Positions 33,649 to 42,908 are shown, counted from the first letter of the stretch. The stretch: 64,000 nt of DNA from Streptomyces sp. B21-083 (GCF_036898825.1 NZ_JARUND010000002.1:3782001-3846000), one strand, 5' to 3'. Notes: a model not told the origin generated them from the sequence alone. Made by a program: numbers and translations.

Positions 33649-34428
33649 ATGACAGAGCGCAAGCCCATCGAATCATGGCTCACCGACATGGACGGCGTGC
33701 TGATGCACGAAGGCGTCCCGGTACCCGGCGCGGACGCCTTCATCAAGAAGCTCCGCGAGTCGGGACGTCCGTTCCTGGTCCTCACCAACAATTCGATCTA
33801 TACCGCGCGTGATCTGCACGCCCGGCTGAACCGGATCGGGCTTGAGGTGCCGGAGGAGAACATCTGGACGTCCGCCCTGGCCACCGCCAAGTTCTTGGAC
33901 AACCAGCATCCCGGCGGCACCGCCTACGTGATCGGCGAGGCCGGCCTGACCACAGCACTGCACGACGCCGGTTACGTGCTGAGCGATTCCGACCCCGATT
34001 TCGTGATCCTGGGCGAGACCCGAACGTATTCGTTCGAGGCTCTGACCAAAGCGATCCGGCTGATCAACGACGGCGCTCGGTTCATCGCCACCAACCCGGA
34101 CAACACGGGGCCCTCCCCCGAGGGAGTCCTTCCGGCGACCGGATCCGTCGCCGCACTGATCACCAAGGCAACCGGCAAGGAGCCGTACTTCGTCGGCAAG
34201 CCGAACCCACTGATGATGCGCACTGCGCTGAACACCATAGGAGCACACTCCGAAACCAGCGCCATGATCGGTGACCGCATGGACACCGATGTGCTGGCTG
34301 GTCTGGAAGCCGGGATGGAAACCTTTCTCGTACTCACCGGTGTGACGACCAGGGCTGATCTCGATCACTACCCCTACCGGCCGACGAAGGTGGTGGATTC
34401 CATCGCGGACCTCGTCGACCTCGTGTGA
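33649..34428 (+). CDS. HAD-IIA (NagD-like) phosphatase
   Basis: 259 residues. HAD motif I reads WLTDMDGVLMHEG, motif II LTNNSIYTARDL, motif III lysine KPNPLMMRTAL and motif IV MIGDRMDTDVLAGLEAGM. It is a cytosolic sugar- or nucleotide-phosphate phosphatase; the substrate is not deducible. ATG 33649 has GGAG 9 nt upstream, while ATG 33607 has no ribosome site. It ends 7 bp before the convergent LAXTG protein gene. Confidence 0.9.
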   Translation: MTERKPIESWLTDMDGVLMHEGVPVPGADAFIKKLRESGRPFLVLTNNSIYTARDLHARLNRIGLEVPEENIWTSALATAKFLDNQHPGGTAYVIGEAGLTTALHDAGYVLSDSDPDFVILGETRTYSFEALTKAIRLINDGARFIATNPDNTGPSPEGVLPATGSVAALITKATGKEPYFVGKPNPLMMRTALNTIGAHSETSAMIGDRMDTDVLAGLEAGMETFLVLTGVTTRADLDHYPYRPTKVVDSIADLVDLV

Positions 34429-34435
34429 CTGCCTG

Positions 34436-35275
34436 CTACTGGAATCGCGATCCGGTTGCCCCCCGTCCTCTGCGTCTGCGCACCAGCACCGCGCCGCCGA
34501 CGCCGACGCCGACAAGGACAACAGCGGTCGCAGCCGCTGCCACCGGCGAGCCGAGTCCGGTGCGGGCGAGTTCGTCGGTGAACCCGGCCCTCGCGTCAGG
34601 GGCGGGATCGGGCGTCTCGTCGGGGGCGGGGCGGGGCCTCTCGTCGGGGGCGGGACCGGCCTTGATACGGAAGCGGTAGTCGTTCGACTGCCCCACCCAG
34701 TCTCCATCGTCGCCATGCCGCTGGACGACGGCCGCATTGGCGACGATCTCATTGGGTACGGCGTCCGAGGTGACGGCGAGGCGTAGCTTCACGGTGAGGG
34801 TCTTGCCGGGGCCGACCGTAAAACCGGGGAAGCCGTCGGCGACGGCGCCTACGGTCTCCTTCGCGTCGGTCACCTCGAACCGGACGGCGTGCGGATGTAC
34901 CGCCCCAGCACCTTCTGCGTCCACCGCCTCCTCGTAGAACTCCAGACGGGGCTGCGACGGCTTCAGAGCCCGCCGCGCGTCGACGAGGACGATGACCGGG
35001 TGAATGCCCGCACAGGTTCGCGAGGTGGTGTTGGTGAGGTCCAGATACCAGGTGCCGTAACCCCCGCCGGCATCGTAGGCGGCGGGGCCGCCGTGGATGC
35101 GGGTGGTGAGTGGGAAGGCGGCCTTGTTTTCGGGGGCGCCGCAGGTGGCCGCGTACGCCGGGGCGGGCAGGGCTCTCAGTACGGCGAGAAGAGCGGCGGC
35201 GGTGAGGGTCCCGGTCATGGTCACACATGTGCATAGTCGCATGAACACATGACCATGCCGGAGCGGTGAGGGCAA
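34436..35275 (-). CDS. Sortase-anchored surface protein with LAXTG signal
   Basis: Up to 279 residues. Signal peptide (MTGTLTAAALLAVLRALPAP, cleavage near AYAA), a beta-rich exposed domain with two cysteines (AATCGAPENKAAF and TSRTCAGIHPVI), a Pro/Asp repeat linker (PAPDERPRPAPDETPDPAPD) and the sorting signal LARTG followed by a hydrophobic segment and RRRRGR. LAXTG is the motif of Streptomyces class E sortases, and one is encoded at 42105. The start is uncertain: ATG 35275, 35242 and 35218 are all in frame. Confidence 0.82.
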   Translation of the reverse strand: MPSPLRHGHVFMRLCTCVTMTGTLTAAALLAVLRALPAPAYAATCGAPENKAAFPLTTRIHGGPAAYDAGGGYGTWYLDLTNTTSRTCAGIHPVIVLVDARRALKPSQPRLEFYEEAVDAEGAGAVHPHAVRFEVTDAKETVGAVADGFPGFTVGPGKTLTVKLRLAVTSDAVPNEIVANAAVVQRHGDDGDWVGQSNDYRFRIKAGPAPDERPRPAPDETPDPAPDARAGFTDELARTGLGSPVAAAATAVVLVGVGVGGAVLVRRRRGRGATGSRFQ

Positions 35276-35453
35276 TGGACGGCACCGCTCCGGGAAGTGT
35301 GGGGCCAGGCCCCGAACGGCCGCGCGAATGCGCCCGATCGGCGGAGGAAAGCCTCACGGCATGGCACGGCGAGATGCCATCAGCAGAGGCCGGACCATCC
35401 GGTGCCAGGTCTCGTCGGCGGCGACAGCCTGCGTGCATGCGAAAGTGGACGGC

Positions 35454-36563
35454 ATGACTGGTACGACTGGTACGACTGGAATGACCGGCACGTCCGGTGC
35501 TCCCCTCCGCCTCGGCCTCGTCGGCTACGGCCTCGCGGGGTCCGTCTTCCACGCCCCGCTGATCGCCGTCACCGAGGGCCTCGTCCTCGACACCGTCGTC
35601 ACGGCGAACCCCCAGCGGCAGGCGCAGGCCCGCGACGGACACCCGGGCGTCCGGGTCGCCGCCGACCCGGACGAGCTGTTCGCCCGCGCCGACGAGCTGG
35701 ACCTGGTCGTCATCGCGTCCCCGAACAAGACGCACGTCCCGCTCGCGACCGCCGCCCTCAAGGCCGGCCTGCCGGTCGTGGTCGACAAGCCGGTCGCGGG
35801 CACGGCGGCCGAGGCGCGTGACCTCGCCGCCCTCGCCGACCAGCGGGGACTACTCCTCTCCGTCTTCCAGAACCGCCGCTGGGACCATGACTTCCGGACG
35901 CTCCGGAAGCTGATCGCCGAGGGCGAGCTGGGTGACGTGTATCGGTTCGAGTCACGGTTCGAGCGGTGGCGGCCGCAGACCAAGGGCGGCTGGCGCGAGT
36001 CCGGCGACCCGGCGGAGTTCGGCGGACTGCTGTACGACCTCGGCAGTCACGTCGTCGACCAGGCACTGGTCCTCTTCGGCCCCGTCGCCTCCGTGTACGC
36101 GGAGACGGACATCCGCCGCCAGGGCGCCGAGACCGACGACGACACGTTCATCGCGCTCACCCACACCAGTGGCGTGCGCAGCCATCTGTACGTCTCCGCC
36201 ACCACCGCCCAACTCGGCCCGCGCTTCCGGGTGCTGGGCTCACGCGCCGGGTACGTGAAGTACGGCCTCGACCCGCAGGAGGCCGCCCTGAAGGAAGGCG
36301 GCCGGCCGGGGGACGTCGGCTGGGGGCTCGAACCCGAGGGCATGTGGGGGCGGGTCGGCGCCGGGGAGTCCCCGCTGACCGGCGGCGGCCGGCCGGAGCC
36401 GACAATGCCGGGCGCGTACGAGAAGTACTACTCTGCGATCGCCGCGGCCCTGCGCGACGGCGGCCCCAACCCGGTGACCGCGCTGGAGGCGGCAGCCGCG
36501 CTCGACGTACTGGAAGCGGCTCGGCGTTCCGCGAACGAGAAGGTGACGGTGACCCTGCGATGA
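35454..36563 (+). CDS. Gfo/Idh/MocA-family oxidoreductase
   Basis: 369 residues. Rossmann motif LGLVGYGLAGSVFHAPLI, the conserved DKPVAGTAAEA (the EKP/DKP lysine), QNRRWDHDF and GSHVVDQAL in the C-terminal domain. It is an NAD(P)-dependent sugar or polyol dehydrogenase of unknown substrate. The N-terminus MTGTTGTTGMTGTSG is coded by a 9-bp tandem repeat (ACTGGTACG), so the true start could be ATG 35454 or 35481. The ATG of the next gene overlaps its stop (ATGA). Confidence 0.88.
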   Translation: MTGTTGTTGMTGTSGAPLRLGLVGYGLAGSVFHAPLIAVTEGLVLDTVVTANPQRQAQARDGHPGVRVAADPDELFARADELDLVVIASPNKTHVPLATAALKAGLPVVVDKPVAGTAAEARDLAALADQRGLLLSVFQNRRWDHDFRTLRKLIAEGELGDVYRFESRFERWRPQTKGGWRESGDPAEFGGLLYDLGSHVVDQALVLFGPVASVYAETDIRRQGAETDDDTFIALTHTSGVRSHLYVSATTAQLGPRFRVLGSRAGYVKYGLDPQEAALKEGGRPGDVGWGLEPEGMWGRVGAGESPLTGGGRPEPTMPGAYEKYYSAIAAALRDGGPNPVTALEAAAALDVLEAARRSANEKVTVTLR

Positions 36564-37102
36564 CCAGCCAGAAGACCGGCCAGCACCTCGGCCACAAGGC
36601 GACCGGACAGCCATCGCTCGGGCCGCGCATCGCGCCCGAACTCACCCCGAGTCTCGATGAACTCGAAGCGCAGCAACGGCACTTGGTGTTCCGCCAGTTC
36701 TCGTACGAGGACGCGTGGACACTGGGTTCGCTGCTGGTGGAGCTGGCGCGGGAGCGGCAGGCGCCGGTGGCCGTCGACATCCACCGGGCCGGCCAGCAGC
36801 TCTTCCACGCCGCCCTGCCCGGCTCGACCCCCGACAACGACGCCTGGATCGACCGCAAGCGCCGGGTGGTGGAGCGTTACGGCGCCTCCTCCTATCTGGT
36901 GGGCGCCCGGTTCCGCGCCAAGGGCACGACGTTCGAGGACGACTCGCGCCTCGACCCCGACATCTACGCGGCCCACGGCGGCTCGTTCCCGATCACGGTC
37001 GAGGGCGTCGGCGTGATCGGGTCGGTGACGGTGTCGGGGCTGCCCCAGCTCCAGGACCACCGGATGGTCGTAGAGGCTCTGGAGATCTTCCTCAAGGTGT
37101 AG
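36560..37102 (+). CDS. UPF0303 / heme-degrading-domain (HbpS-GlcG-like) protein
   Basis: 180 residues. It matches the UPF0303 pattern: FRQFSYEDAWTLGSLLVELA, VAVDIHRAGQQLFHAALPGS, TPDNDAWIDRKRRVVERYG, APHGG-like AAHGGSFPITV and GVIGSVTVSGLPQLQDHRMV. Function is not established. It is translationally coupled to the upstream oxidoreductase, which suggests a shared sugar-related role. Confidence 0.85.
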   Translation: MTSQKTGQHLGHKATGQPSLGPRIAPELTPSLDELEAQQRHLVFRQFSYEDAWTLGSLLVELARERQAPVAVDIHRAGQQLFHAALPGSTPDNDAWIDRKRRVVERYGASSYLVGARFRAKGTTFEDDSRLDPDIYAAHGGSFPITVEGVGVIGSVTVSGLPQLQDHRMVVEALEIFLKV

Positions 37103-37211
37103 GGAATTATCCAGAGGGACCCTCCGGTTACGACTGCACAGATGACCTACCCGGCACGCACAGGGCGGGCAGGCAGACAGGGCAGCAGCCGAGCACGGAG
37201 GAACGAACCCG

Positions 37212-38102
37212 ATGGACCACGTCAGCCCGTTGAAGTCCTCGACGTCCTTGAAGGAGACCGTCGGGCGGTACGGCATCTGGAGTTTCGGGCTGCGTTCGGA
37301 GGACCCCGAGGGCCTCACCGAGCGTGCCGAGGCCGCCGCCGAACTGGAGGAACTGGGCTTCGGTGCCCTCTGGTTGGGCGGCAGCCCCGGCGTACGGCAC
37401 GCCTTTCCGCTCGTCGAGGCGACCTCGCGGCTCGTCGTGGCGACCGGCATCCAGAGCATCTGGGAGTACGAGGCGGCCGAAACGGCGTCCCTGTTCGCGG
37501 AGTTGGAGGCGTCCCACCCCGGCCGCTTCCTGCTCGGCCTCGGCGTCAGTCACGCCGGGCAGGCGGAACGGTACCGTCGCCCGTACGCCTCCATGGTCGA
37601 GTACCTGGACGCTCTGGACGCGGCCGGACAGCCCGCCGAACGCCGGTTGCTGGCCGCGCTCGGCCCGAAGATGCTGGAGCTCTCGCGAAACCGCGCCGCC
37701 GGTTCGCACCCGTATCTCGTCACCCCGGAACACACCGCGCAGGCCCGTGCGGCCCTGGGTGAAGGCCCGCTGCTGGCACCGGAGTTGAAGGTCGTCCTGG
37801 ACTCGGATCCGGACAGTGCCCGCGCGACCGCCCGCGGCACCCTCGCCATGTATCTGACCCTGCCGAACTACACCAACAACTTCCTGCGCATCGGCTTCAC
37901 CGAGGACGACCTCGCGGACGGCGGCAGCGACCGTCTCGTCGACGCGGTGTTCGCCTGGGGCAGCGAGGACCGAATCCGTGAGCGGATCGACGCCTTCCAC
38001 ACGGCGGGCGCGGACCACGTCACCCTCCAGGTCGTCGAGGACCAGGCCAGAGGCGTCCTCCCCCGCGACGGCTGGCGCCGCCTGGCCGACCTGCTGAAGT
38101 AA
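37212..38102 (+). CDS. LLM-class F420-dependent oxidoreductase
   Basis: 296-residue luciferase-like barrel (GRYGIWSFGLRSEDPEG, ALWLGGSPG, FPLVEATSRLVVATGIQSIW, HPGRFLLGLGVSHAGQAERY, LAALGPKMLELS) of the actinobacterial F420 subgroup. Substrate unknown. GGAGGAAC precedes ATG 37212. Confidence 0.87.
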   Translation: MDHVSPLKSSTSLKETVGRYGIWSFGLRSEDPEGLTERAEAAAELEELGFGALWLGGSPGVRHAFPLVEATSRLVVATGIQSIWEYEAAETASLFAELEASHPGRFLLGLGVSHAGQAERYRRPYASMVEYLDALDAAGQPAERRLLAALGPKMLELSRNRAAGSHPYLVTPEHTAQARAALGEGPLLAPELKVVLDSDPDSARATARGTLAMYLTLPNYTNNFLRIGFTEDDLADGGSDRLVDAVFAWGSEDRIRERIDAFHTAGADHVTLQVVEDQARGVLPRDGWRRLADLLK

Positions 38103-38266
38103 CCGGGGGACGCGTAGGAAGACGTAGCGAGACGTGAGGGACTGGAGGGGATCTGCCACGCCCTGAGGCGGTGGCGTTTCCTCCGGATGCATCCGGTCGT
38201 TGGTCTGCACGTGTCATCGGGCGGGATCCAGGAGCCCGGTGACACGCATGCGAACGGAGAAGTCCC

Positions 38267-39784
38267 GTGCGATTGACCGATATCCACCGTTGCGAGATCC
38301 GTCCCGGACGGCTCGTGACCTGGACCCTGCATCCGACGACCGTCGAAGGCGTGGCCCAACTGCCGGACGACACCCGCCCACCCGCGTATGTGCAGGAGGC
38401 CCATGTCCGAACCGCGCGAACGGTGCGCGAGGACGGCCTGTTCGTACCGACCTGGCTCGGCACGGCCTTCGACATCCCCGGGCGGGTCGATCTCGACGTC
38501 CTTCAGGACGCGTTGCGCGCCTGGACGCTGCGGCACGAGACGCTGCGCAGCGGTTTCCGCTGGGCGGACGGCTCGCCCGAGTCTCCCGTCGACGAACTGC
38601 GGCGCTTCACCCTCGCGCCCGACGCCGTCGTCCTGCACCGTGAGGATGTCGGCGACTTCCGTGACGGGGGGACGCTGTCGCGCTATCTGCAGGATCGGTT
38701 CGACACCGCGGCGGACGCGCTGACCTGGCCGAACTTCATCTACAGCGCGGTCGTCAGGGACGACACCACCAGCGTCTACATCGCGTTCGACCACACCAAC
38801 GTCGACTCGTACTCGATCTTCCGCATCGCCCACGAGATCCACCAGCTCTACACGGCCGGCCTCGACGGCAAGGCCGTGGACACGGCGCCGGTGGCCAGTT
38901 ACGTCGACTTCTGCGCGAGCGAGCGTACGCACGCCGACGGGATCGACGAGACGCACTCGATCGTCGCCGAGTGGCGGAAGTTCATCGCCCGGTGCGACGG
39001 CAAGCTGCCCAACTTCCCCGTCGACCTCGGCCTCGACCCCGGAGGGCCGCTGCCCACGCAGAAGTTGATGCGGGAGTGGCTCACGGACGACGCGGACGCG
39101 GCGGCTTTCGAGGCGTACTGCCGTCCGTACGGCGGCAGCATGGTCGGCATCCTCGCGGCCACCGCCCTCATCGTGCGCGAGATCAGCGGCCGGCAGGTGT
39201 ACCGCACCGTCGTGCCGTTCCACACCCGGGCCCGCTCGGAGTGGTCGGACTCGGTCGGCTGGTACGTGGGCGGCGCGCCGCTGGAGATCCCGGTGGGCGA
39301 GGTCTCGGACTTCGACGGCGCGCTGGACCTGGTCCGTACCGCGCTGCGGGCCAAGCGGCCCCTGTCGAGGATGCCCATCGCCCGGGTGCTGAAGCTGCTG
39401 GGCTCCGACTTCCGGCCCACCTCACCGGACCTGTACTCGATCGTCTCGTTCGTCGACACCCGGGACATCGCGGGTTCGGAGCGGTGGGACGAGCTGAAGG
39501 CGTACGGCCTGATCCGGGTGTCGTACGGCGACCAGGTGTGCGCCTGGATCACCCGCCTCCACGAGGGCCTCCAGTTCGCCGCCCGCTACCCGGACACGGA
39601 CGTGGCACAGAAGAACATGCGCCTGTACGTGGCCAGGCTGCGGGAGCTGATCAAGTCGGTGACCGTCCCGGTCCCTGAGAAGGCGCGCGGCGCCGTCTCA
39701 GGGACGCGGGGAACTGCGCGACAAGCCCCCACCGGACCGGCAGTCGAATCCCCCGCACCCAGCGGAGCGCTCACGCGTTCTTGA
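38267..39784 (+). CDS. Condensation-domain (PapA/NRPS-C-like) acyltransferase
   Basis: 505 residues with the acyltransferase motif HxxxD in IAFDHTNVDSYSIF, an N-terminal condensation half (LDVLQDALRAWTLRHETLRS) and the second half with DSVGWYVGGAPLEIP. It stands alone without carrier or adenylation domains, so it may join an acyl or aminoacyl group to a free acceptor. GTG 38267 follows GGAG. The last 30 residues (from about PEKARGAVSG) are coded by a terminator-like hairpin and a dispersed repeat, which run the frame into the convergent FAH gene by 14 bp; the original C-terminus was probably nearer residue 475. Confidence 0.85.
   Translation: MRLTDIHRCEIRPGRLVTWTLHPTTVEGVAQLPDDTRPPAYVQEAHVRTARTVREDGLFVPTWLGTAFDIPGRVDLDVLQDALRAWTLRHETLRSGFRWADGSPESPVDELRRFTLAPDAVVLHREDVGDFRDGGTLSRYLQDRFDTAADALTWPNFIYSAVVRDDTTSVYIAFDHTNVDSYSIFRIAHEIHQLYTAGLDGKAVDTAPVASYVDFCASERTHADGIDETHSIVAEWRKFIARCDGKLPNFPVDLGLDPGGPLPTQKLMREWLTDDADAAAFEAYCRPYGGSMVGILAATALIVREISGRQVYRTVVPFHTRARSEWSDSVGWYVGGAPLEIPVGEVSDFDGALDLVRTALRAKRPLSRMPIARVLKLLGSDFRPTSPDLYSIVSFVDTRDIAGSERWDELKAYGLIRVSYGDQVCAWITRLHEGLQFAARYPDTDVAQKNMRLYVARLRELIKSVTVPVPEKARGAVSGTRGTARQAPTGPAVESPAPSGALTRS
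39673..39703 (+). terminator. Terminator-like hairpin now inside the condensation-domain gene
   Basis: CCCTGAGAAGGCGC and GCGCCGTCTCAGGG pair over 14 bp with one mismatch and a 3-nt loop. It is followed at once by the dispersed repeat at 39700. Confidence 0.6.
39700..39748. repeat. Dispersed Streptomyces repeat, copy 2
   Basis: Shares GGGACGCGGGGAACTGCGCG with copy 1 at 28988 and continues ACAAGCCCCCACCGG. Here it is translated as part of the C-terminus of the condensation-domain protein (GTRGTARQAPTGPAVES). Confidence 0.8.
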
Positions 39785-40628
39785 ACGACTGACGCTGCCG
39801 CCCGAGCCCGTCGATCTCCAGCTCGACCACATCCCCCGCCCGAAGGAACGGCTTGGGCTCGGGCGCACCCAGCGCGACCCCCGCCGGCGTACCCGTGTTG
39901 ATGACGTCACCCGGGTACAGGGTCATGAACTGGCTGACGTAGCGGACGACTTCGGCGACCCCGAAGATCTGCTCCGCCGTCGTGCCGTTCTGCTTCAGCT
40001 CACCGTTCACCCACAGCCGCAGCCCGAGCTCCTGCGGGTCGGGCACCTCGTCCGCGGTCACCAGCCAGGGCCCGAGGGGGTTGAACGTCTCGCAGTTCTT
40101 CCCCTTGTCCCAGGTACCGCCCCGCTCCAGCTGGAACTCGCGCTCGGACACGTCGTGCGCGACCGCGTACCCGGCGACGTGCGCGAGCGCCTCCTCGTGC
40201 GAGCCGAGGTAGCGGGCCGTACGTCCGATGACGACAGCGAGTTCCACCTCCCAGTCGGTCTTCGTCGACTCGCGCGGGACGAGCACCGTGTCGAACGGTC
40301 CGACGACCGTGTCCGCCGCCTTGAAGAAGATCACCGGCTCGGCGGGCGGCTCGGCGCCGGTCTCGCGGGCGTGGTCGTGGTAGTTGAGCCCGATGCACAC
40401 GATCTTGCCGACGCCGGTCAGCGGCGGCCCGATCCGCAGGCCGGTCGCGTCCAGCTCGGGCAGCTCACCGGCGTCGGCGGCGGCCCGGATCCGGTCGAGC
40501 GCCGCGTCGTCGGCGAGCAGCGCTCCGTCGATGTCCGGGACGACCCCCGACAGGTCCCGCAGGGTTCCCTCGGCGTCGAGCAGCGCGGGCCGCTCCGACC
40601 CCGCCGTACCGACTCGCAGCAGCTTCAT
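39771..40628 (-). CDS. Fumarylacetoacetate hydrolase family protein
   Basis: 285 residues. Conserved blocks: IVCIGLNYHDHARETG, PVIFFKAADTVVGPFD, WEVELAVVIGRTARYL (metal-binding Glu residues), YAVAHDVSEREFQLERGGTW, TFNPLGPWLVT and DVINTGTPAGVALG. It cleaves or decarboxylates a beta-diketone or oxo-acid, often in aromatic breakdown. ATG 40628 follows GGGAGAG. It converges on the condensation-domain gene with a 14-bp overlap. Confidence 0.9.
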   Translation of the reverse strand: MKLLRVGTAGSERPALLDAEGTLRDLSGVVPDIDGALLADDAALDRIRAAADAGELPELDATGLRIGPPLTGVGKIVCIGLNYHDHARETGAEPPAEPVIFFKAADTVVGPFDTVLVPRESTKTDWEVELAVVIGRTARYLGSHEEALAHVAGYAVAHDVSEREFQLERGGTWDKGKNCETFNPLGPWLVTADEVPDPQELGLRLWVNGELKQNGTTAEQIFGVAEVVRYVSQFMTLYPGDVINTGTPAGVALGAPEPKPFLRAGDVVELEIDGLGRQRQSFKNA

Positions 40629-40757
40629 GGTCGCTCTCTCCCTAGGTGATGCCCTCGGTCACGTCCTCGATCGCCACGCGCGCCACACACGTCACGCGTC
40701 ATTCATCGGAGGACTGGTCGATCGTCCAAGCTGGACGCCCGGTCCGCAATACCCGGT

Positions 40758-41573
40758 TCACGTACTGGACTGGACGGCGGACGACGCACCGGTCTTCGCA
40801 CCGGCCTGACCACCGGTCCGCGCACCTGCCTGCGGTGCGAGCTGCCAGCGGTAGAGGACCGCCCGCTCGACCGCGCTCCAGGTGGTGCTGGTCACCATGT
40901 AGAGCGCGGCGGCCAGTGGCATCACGGCCACGGAGAAGAGGGTGAAGAAGGACATGAAGGGCGCGAACTTGGCGGCGGACGCGAGCCCGGGCACCGCCTC
41001 GCCACCGCCGGCGTTCAACGACATCGGGTTGGCCGCCATCACCAGCTTCATACGGCGGTAGTTGAAGGTGGCCACGGCGGCGACCAGGACGAACAGCCCG
41101 AGGTAGACGAGCCCGGCGGCCCCGAAGATCCCGTCCCCGCCGAGTGCGTCGGCCCAGCGGTCGCCGAGCGGCGCGGCGAACAGCGTGTGGGTGAGGAGCC
41201 CGTTGGTCCGGCCGCCGATCTCCCGGTTGGAAAAGAGGTGGTAGAGCAGGAAGAACGCGGGCAGCTGGAACAGGCTCGGGAGGCATCCCGACAGCGGCGA
41301 GACCTTCTCCTCGGTGTGCAGTGCCATGACGGCCTGCTGGAGCTTCTTGGGGTCCTTCGCGTGCTGTTTCCGCAGCTCGGCGACCTTGGGCTGCAGCGCG
41401 GCACGCGCCTTCTGGCCACGCGCCGCCGCACGGGAGAGGGGGTGCACGAGGAGCCGTACGAACGCCGTGAACAGGATGATCGCGACGGCCGCCGAGGAGT
41501 TGTGGAAGAGGGGCTGGAGCAGGTCGGCGAGACGGCCGACCAGGTCCGCGAAGGCGGACAGGAACGTGGACAT
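40758..41573 (-). CDS. YidC/Oxa1-family membrane insertase (paralogue)
   Basis: 271 residues, with the start of the first membrane segment near residue 25 (AVAIILFTAFVRLLVHPLSR), the basic hydrophilic stretch ARGQKARAALQPKVAELRKQ, then LSGCLPSLFQLPAFFLLYHL and three more hydrophobic segments. The conserved Arg of the insertase groove is the one in AFVRLLVHPLSR. The C-terminal tail is short and Gln/Thr/Ala-rich. The main yidC would be expected near oriC with rpmH and rnpA, so this is a second copy. It lies with a DUF6412 gene. Confidence 0.88.
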   Translation of the reverse strand: MSTFLSAFADLVGRLADLLQPLFHNSSAAVAIILFTAFVRLLVHPLSRAAARGQKARAALQPKVAELRKQHAKDPKKLQQAVMALHTEEKVSPLSGCLPSLFQLPAFFLLYHLFSNREIGGRTNGLLTHTLFAAPLGDRWADALGGDGIFGAAGLVYLGLFVLVAAVATFNYRRMKLVMAANPMSLNAGGGEAVPGLASAAKFAPFMSFFTLFSVAVMPLAAALYMVTSTTWSAVERAVLYRWQLAPQAGARTGGQAGAKTGASSAVQSST

Positions 41574-41697
41574 GGGTGAGTGAGCCCTCCGAGGGTCTCG
41601 TCCTACCGGAGATTCCGCGGATGCGGAGATCGATACAGCTCGGTATGACGAACCGCGCGGGGATGACGGCTGGTGGTGCTGTGCTCGACGCCGGGCC

Positions 41698-42027
41698 CTA
41701 CGCGGTGGTCGTCCGGAGGGCGAGTCCGGGGGCCCGGGGGCGGGTACGGCCTCGGGCGTCGGGGTCCCGTTGCGGCAGGAAGGCCGTACGCCGGGCGCGG
41801 TCGCGGATGGCCGTACGGACCCGGGTGGGCGGCGCGACGGGCGCGCAGCGCGAGACGATGAGCGAGCAGGCGGCGAACGCGGACCCGGCCGCGGCGGTCG
41901 CCGCGAGGGCGACGGCGGCGGAGAGGGTGCCGGCGTCGAGCAGCGCTACCTCGATGAGGAGGAGGAACAGCGCGGCGGCGGTACGCGGGTTCACCCGGAC
42001 CGGACTCCAGCTCCGGATCATGCCCAC
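41698..42027 (-). CDS. Small membrane protein (DUF6412-type)
   Basis: 109 residues with two hydrophobic segments (AAALFLLLIEVALLDAGTLS and AVALAATAAAGSAFAACSLI) and an Arg/Pro-rich tail. This family is, from memory, a regular neighbour of the second yidC in Streptomyces, on the same strand. GTG 42027 or ATG 42021 may be the start. Function unknown; it could be a client or helper of the insertase. Confidence 0.65.
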   Translation of the reverse strand: MGMIRSWSPVRVNPRTAAALFLLLIEVALLDAGTLSAAVALAATAAAGSAFAACSLIVSRCAPVAPPTRVRTAIRDRARRTAFLPQRDPDARGRTRPRAPGLALRTTTA

Positions 42028-42104
42028 GCCCCCCTCTCGAACGTACGACTGATGATTGTCGGCTGTCGGCTCTCCTGTTGGTTATACAGGATGCCCGGCT
42101 CGGC

Positions 42105-42908
42105 TCAGCGGGGCCGCATCGACGTGAGTGTGCCCCAGACGACCAGACGGTAACGGGACGTGTACTCCGGGGTACAGGTGGTGAGGGTGAGATAGTAGCC
42201 GGGGGTGCGGTAGCCGTAGGCCGGCCTGACGGTGGAGCGGGGGACGGTCCTGATCACGCCGTCGTCGCGGGCGGAGGTCTGCGGAAGTGTCCGGTCGACG
42301 GTGTACGTGTACACCGCGTCGGCCGTCTCGACCCGCACGGCGTCCCCGCGTCGCAGCCGGTTGATGTACCGGAAGGGTTCGCCGTGGGTGTTGCGGTGCC
42401 CGGCGAGAGCGAAGTTTCCGGCTCGCCCCGGCTGCTGGGTGCCGGGGTAGTGACCGACGTACCCCTTGTTGAGGACGTTCGGCTTACTGACGCCCTCGGC
42501 GACGGGGACGCGCAGACCGAGTCGGGGGATGCTGAGGATGGCGTACGCCTGCGACCAACTCGGCATGGAGGAGCCGGAGTTGGTGACGCGGGTGCCTTCC
42601 TGGCCGGCGGTGGCGGAAGACCCGGCCGAGCTGTCGGAGCCGGAACCGGAACCACCTTCCGGGCTCACCGGGCTCACCGGGCTCCCGCCCCGGCCGACGG
42701 GGTTGCCCCACTCCTTCTCCAGGGCGCGCACCTCCCGCTGGGCGCCCTGTTCGGCCTGGCGGTTGGTCCACCACAGCTGGTGGACGACGAGGAGGGCGAG
42801 GACCGTGCCGAGGGTGACGAGGAGTTCGCCGCAGCTCCACAGCGCACGGCGGCGAAGGGCACGCCGACGGAGTGTCCGGTGCCGTATCACACGAGCCCGA
42901 GCCCGCAT
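42105..42908 (-). CDS. Class E sortase
   Basis: 267 residues from ATG 42908 (GGAGGT upstream). The N-terminal tail is very basic, then a membrane segment (LLVTLGTVLALLVVHQLWW). Sortase domain: AILSIPRLGLRVPVAEGVSK, GHYPGTQQPGRAGNFALAGH with catalytic His in AGHRNTHG, and TLTTCTPEYTSRYRLVVWG with the catalytic Cys (TLTTC) and Arg. The Tyr-rich/PTQ style of the pocket loop fits class E enzymes, which anchor LAXTG proteins such as the one at 34436. Confidence 0.9.
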   Translation of the reverse strand: MRARARVIRHRTLRRRALRRRALWSCGELLVTLGTVLALLVVHQLWWTNRQAEQGAQREVRALEKEWGNPVGRGGSPVSPVSPEGGSGSGSDSSAGSSATAGQEGTRVTNSGSSMPSWSQAYAILSIPRLGLRVPVAEGVSKPNVLNKGYVGHYPGTQQPGRAGNFALAGHRNTHGEPFRYINRLRRGDAVRVETADAVYTYTVDRTLPQTSARDDGVIRTVPRSTVRPAYGYRTPGYYLTLTTCTPEYTSRYRLVVWGTLTSMRPR

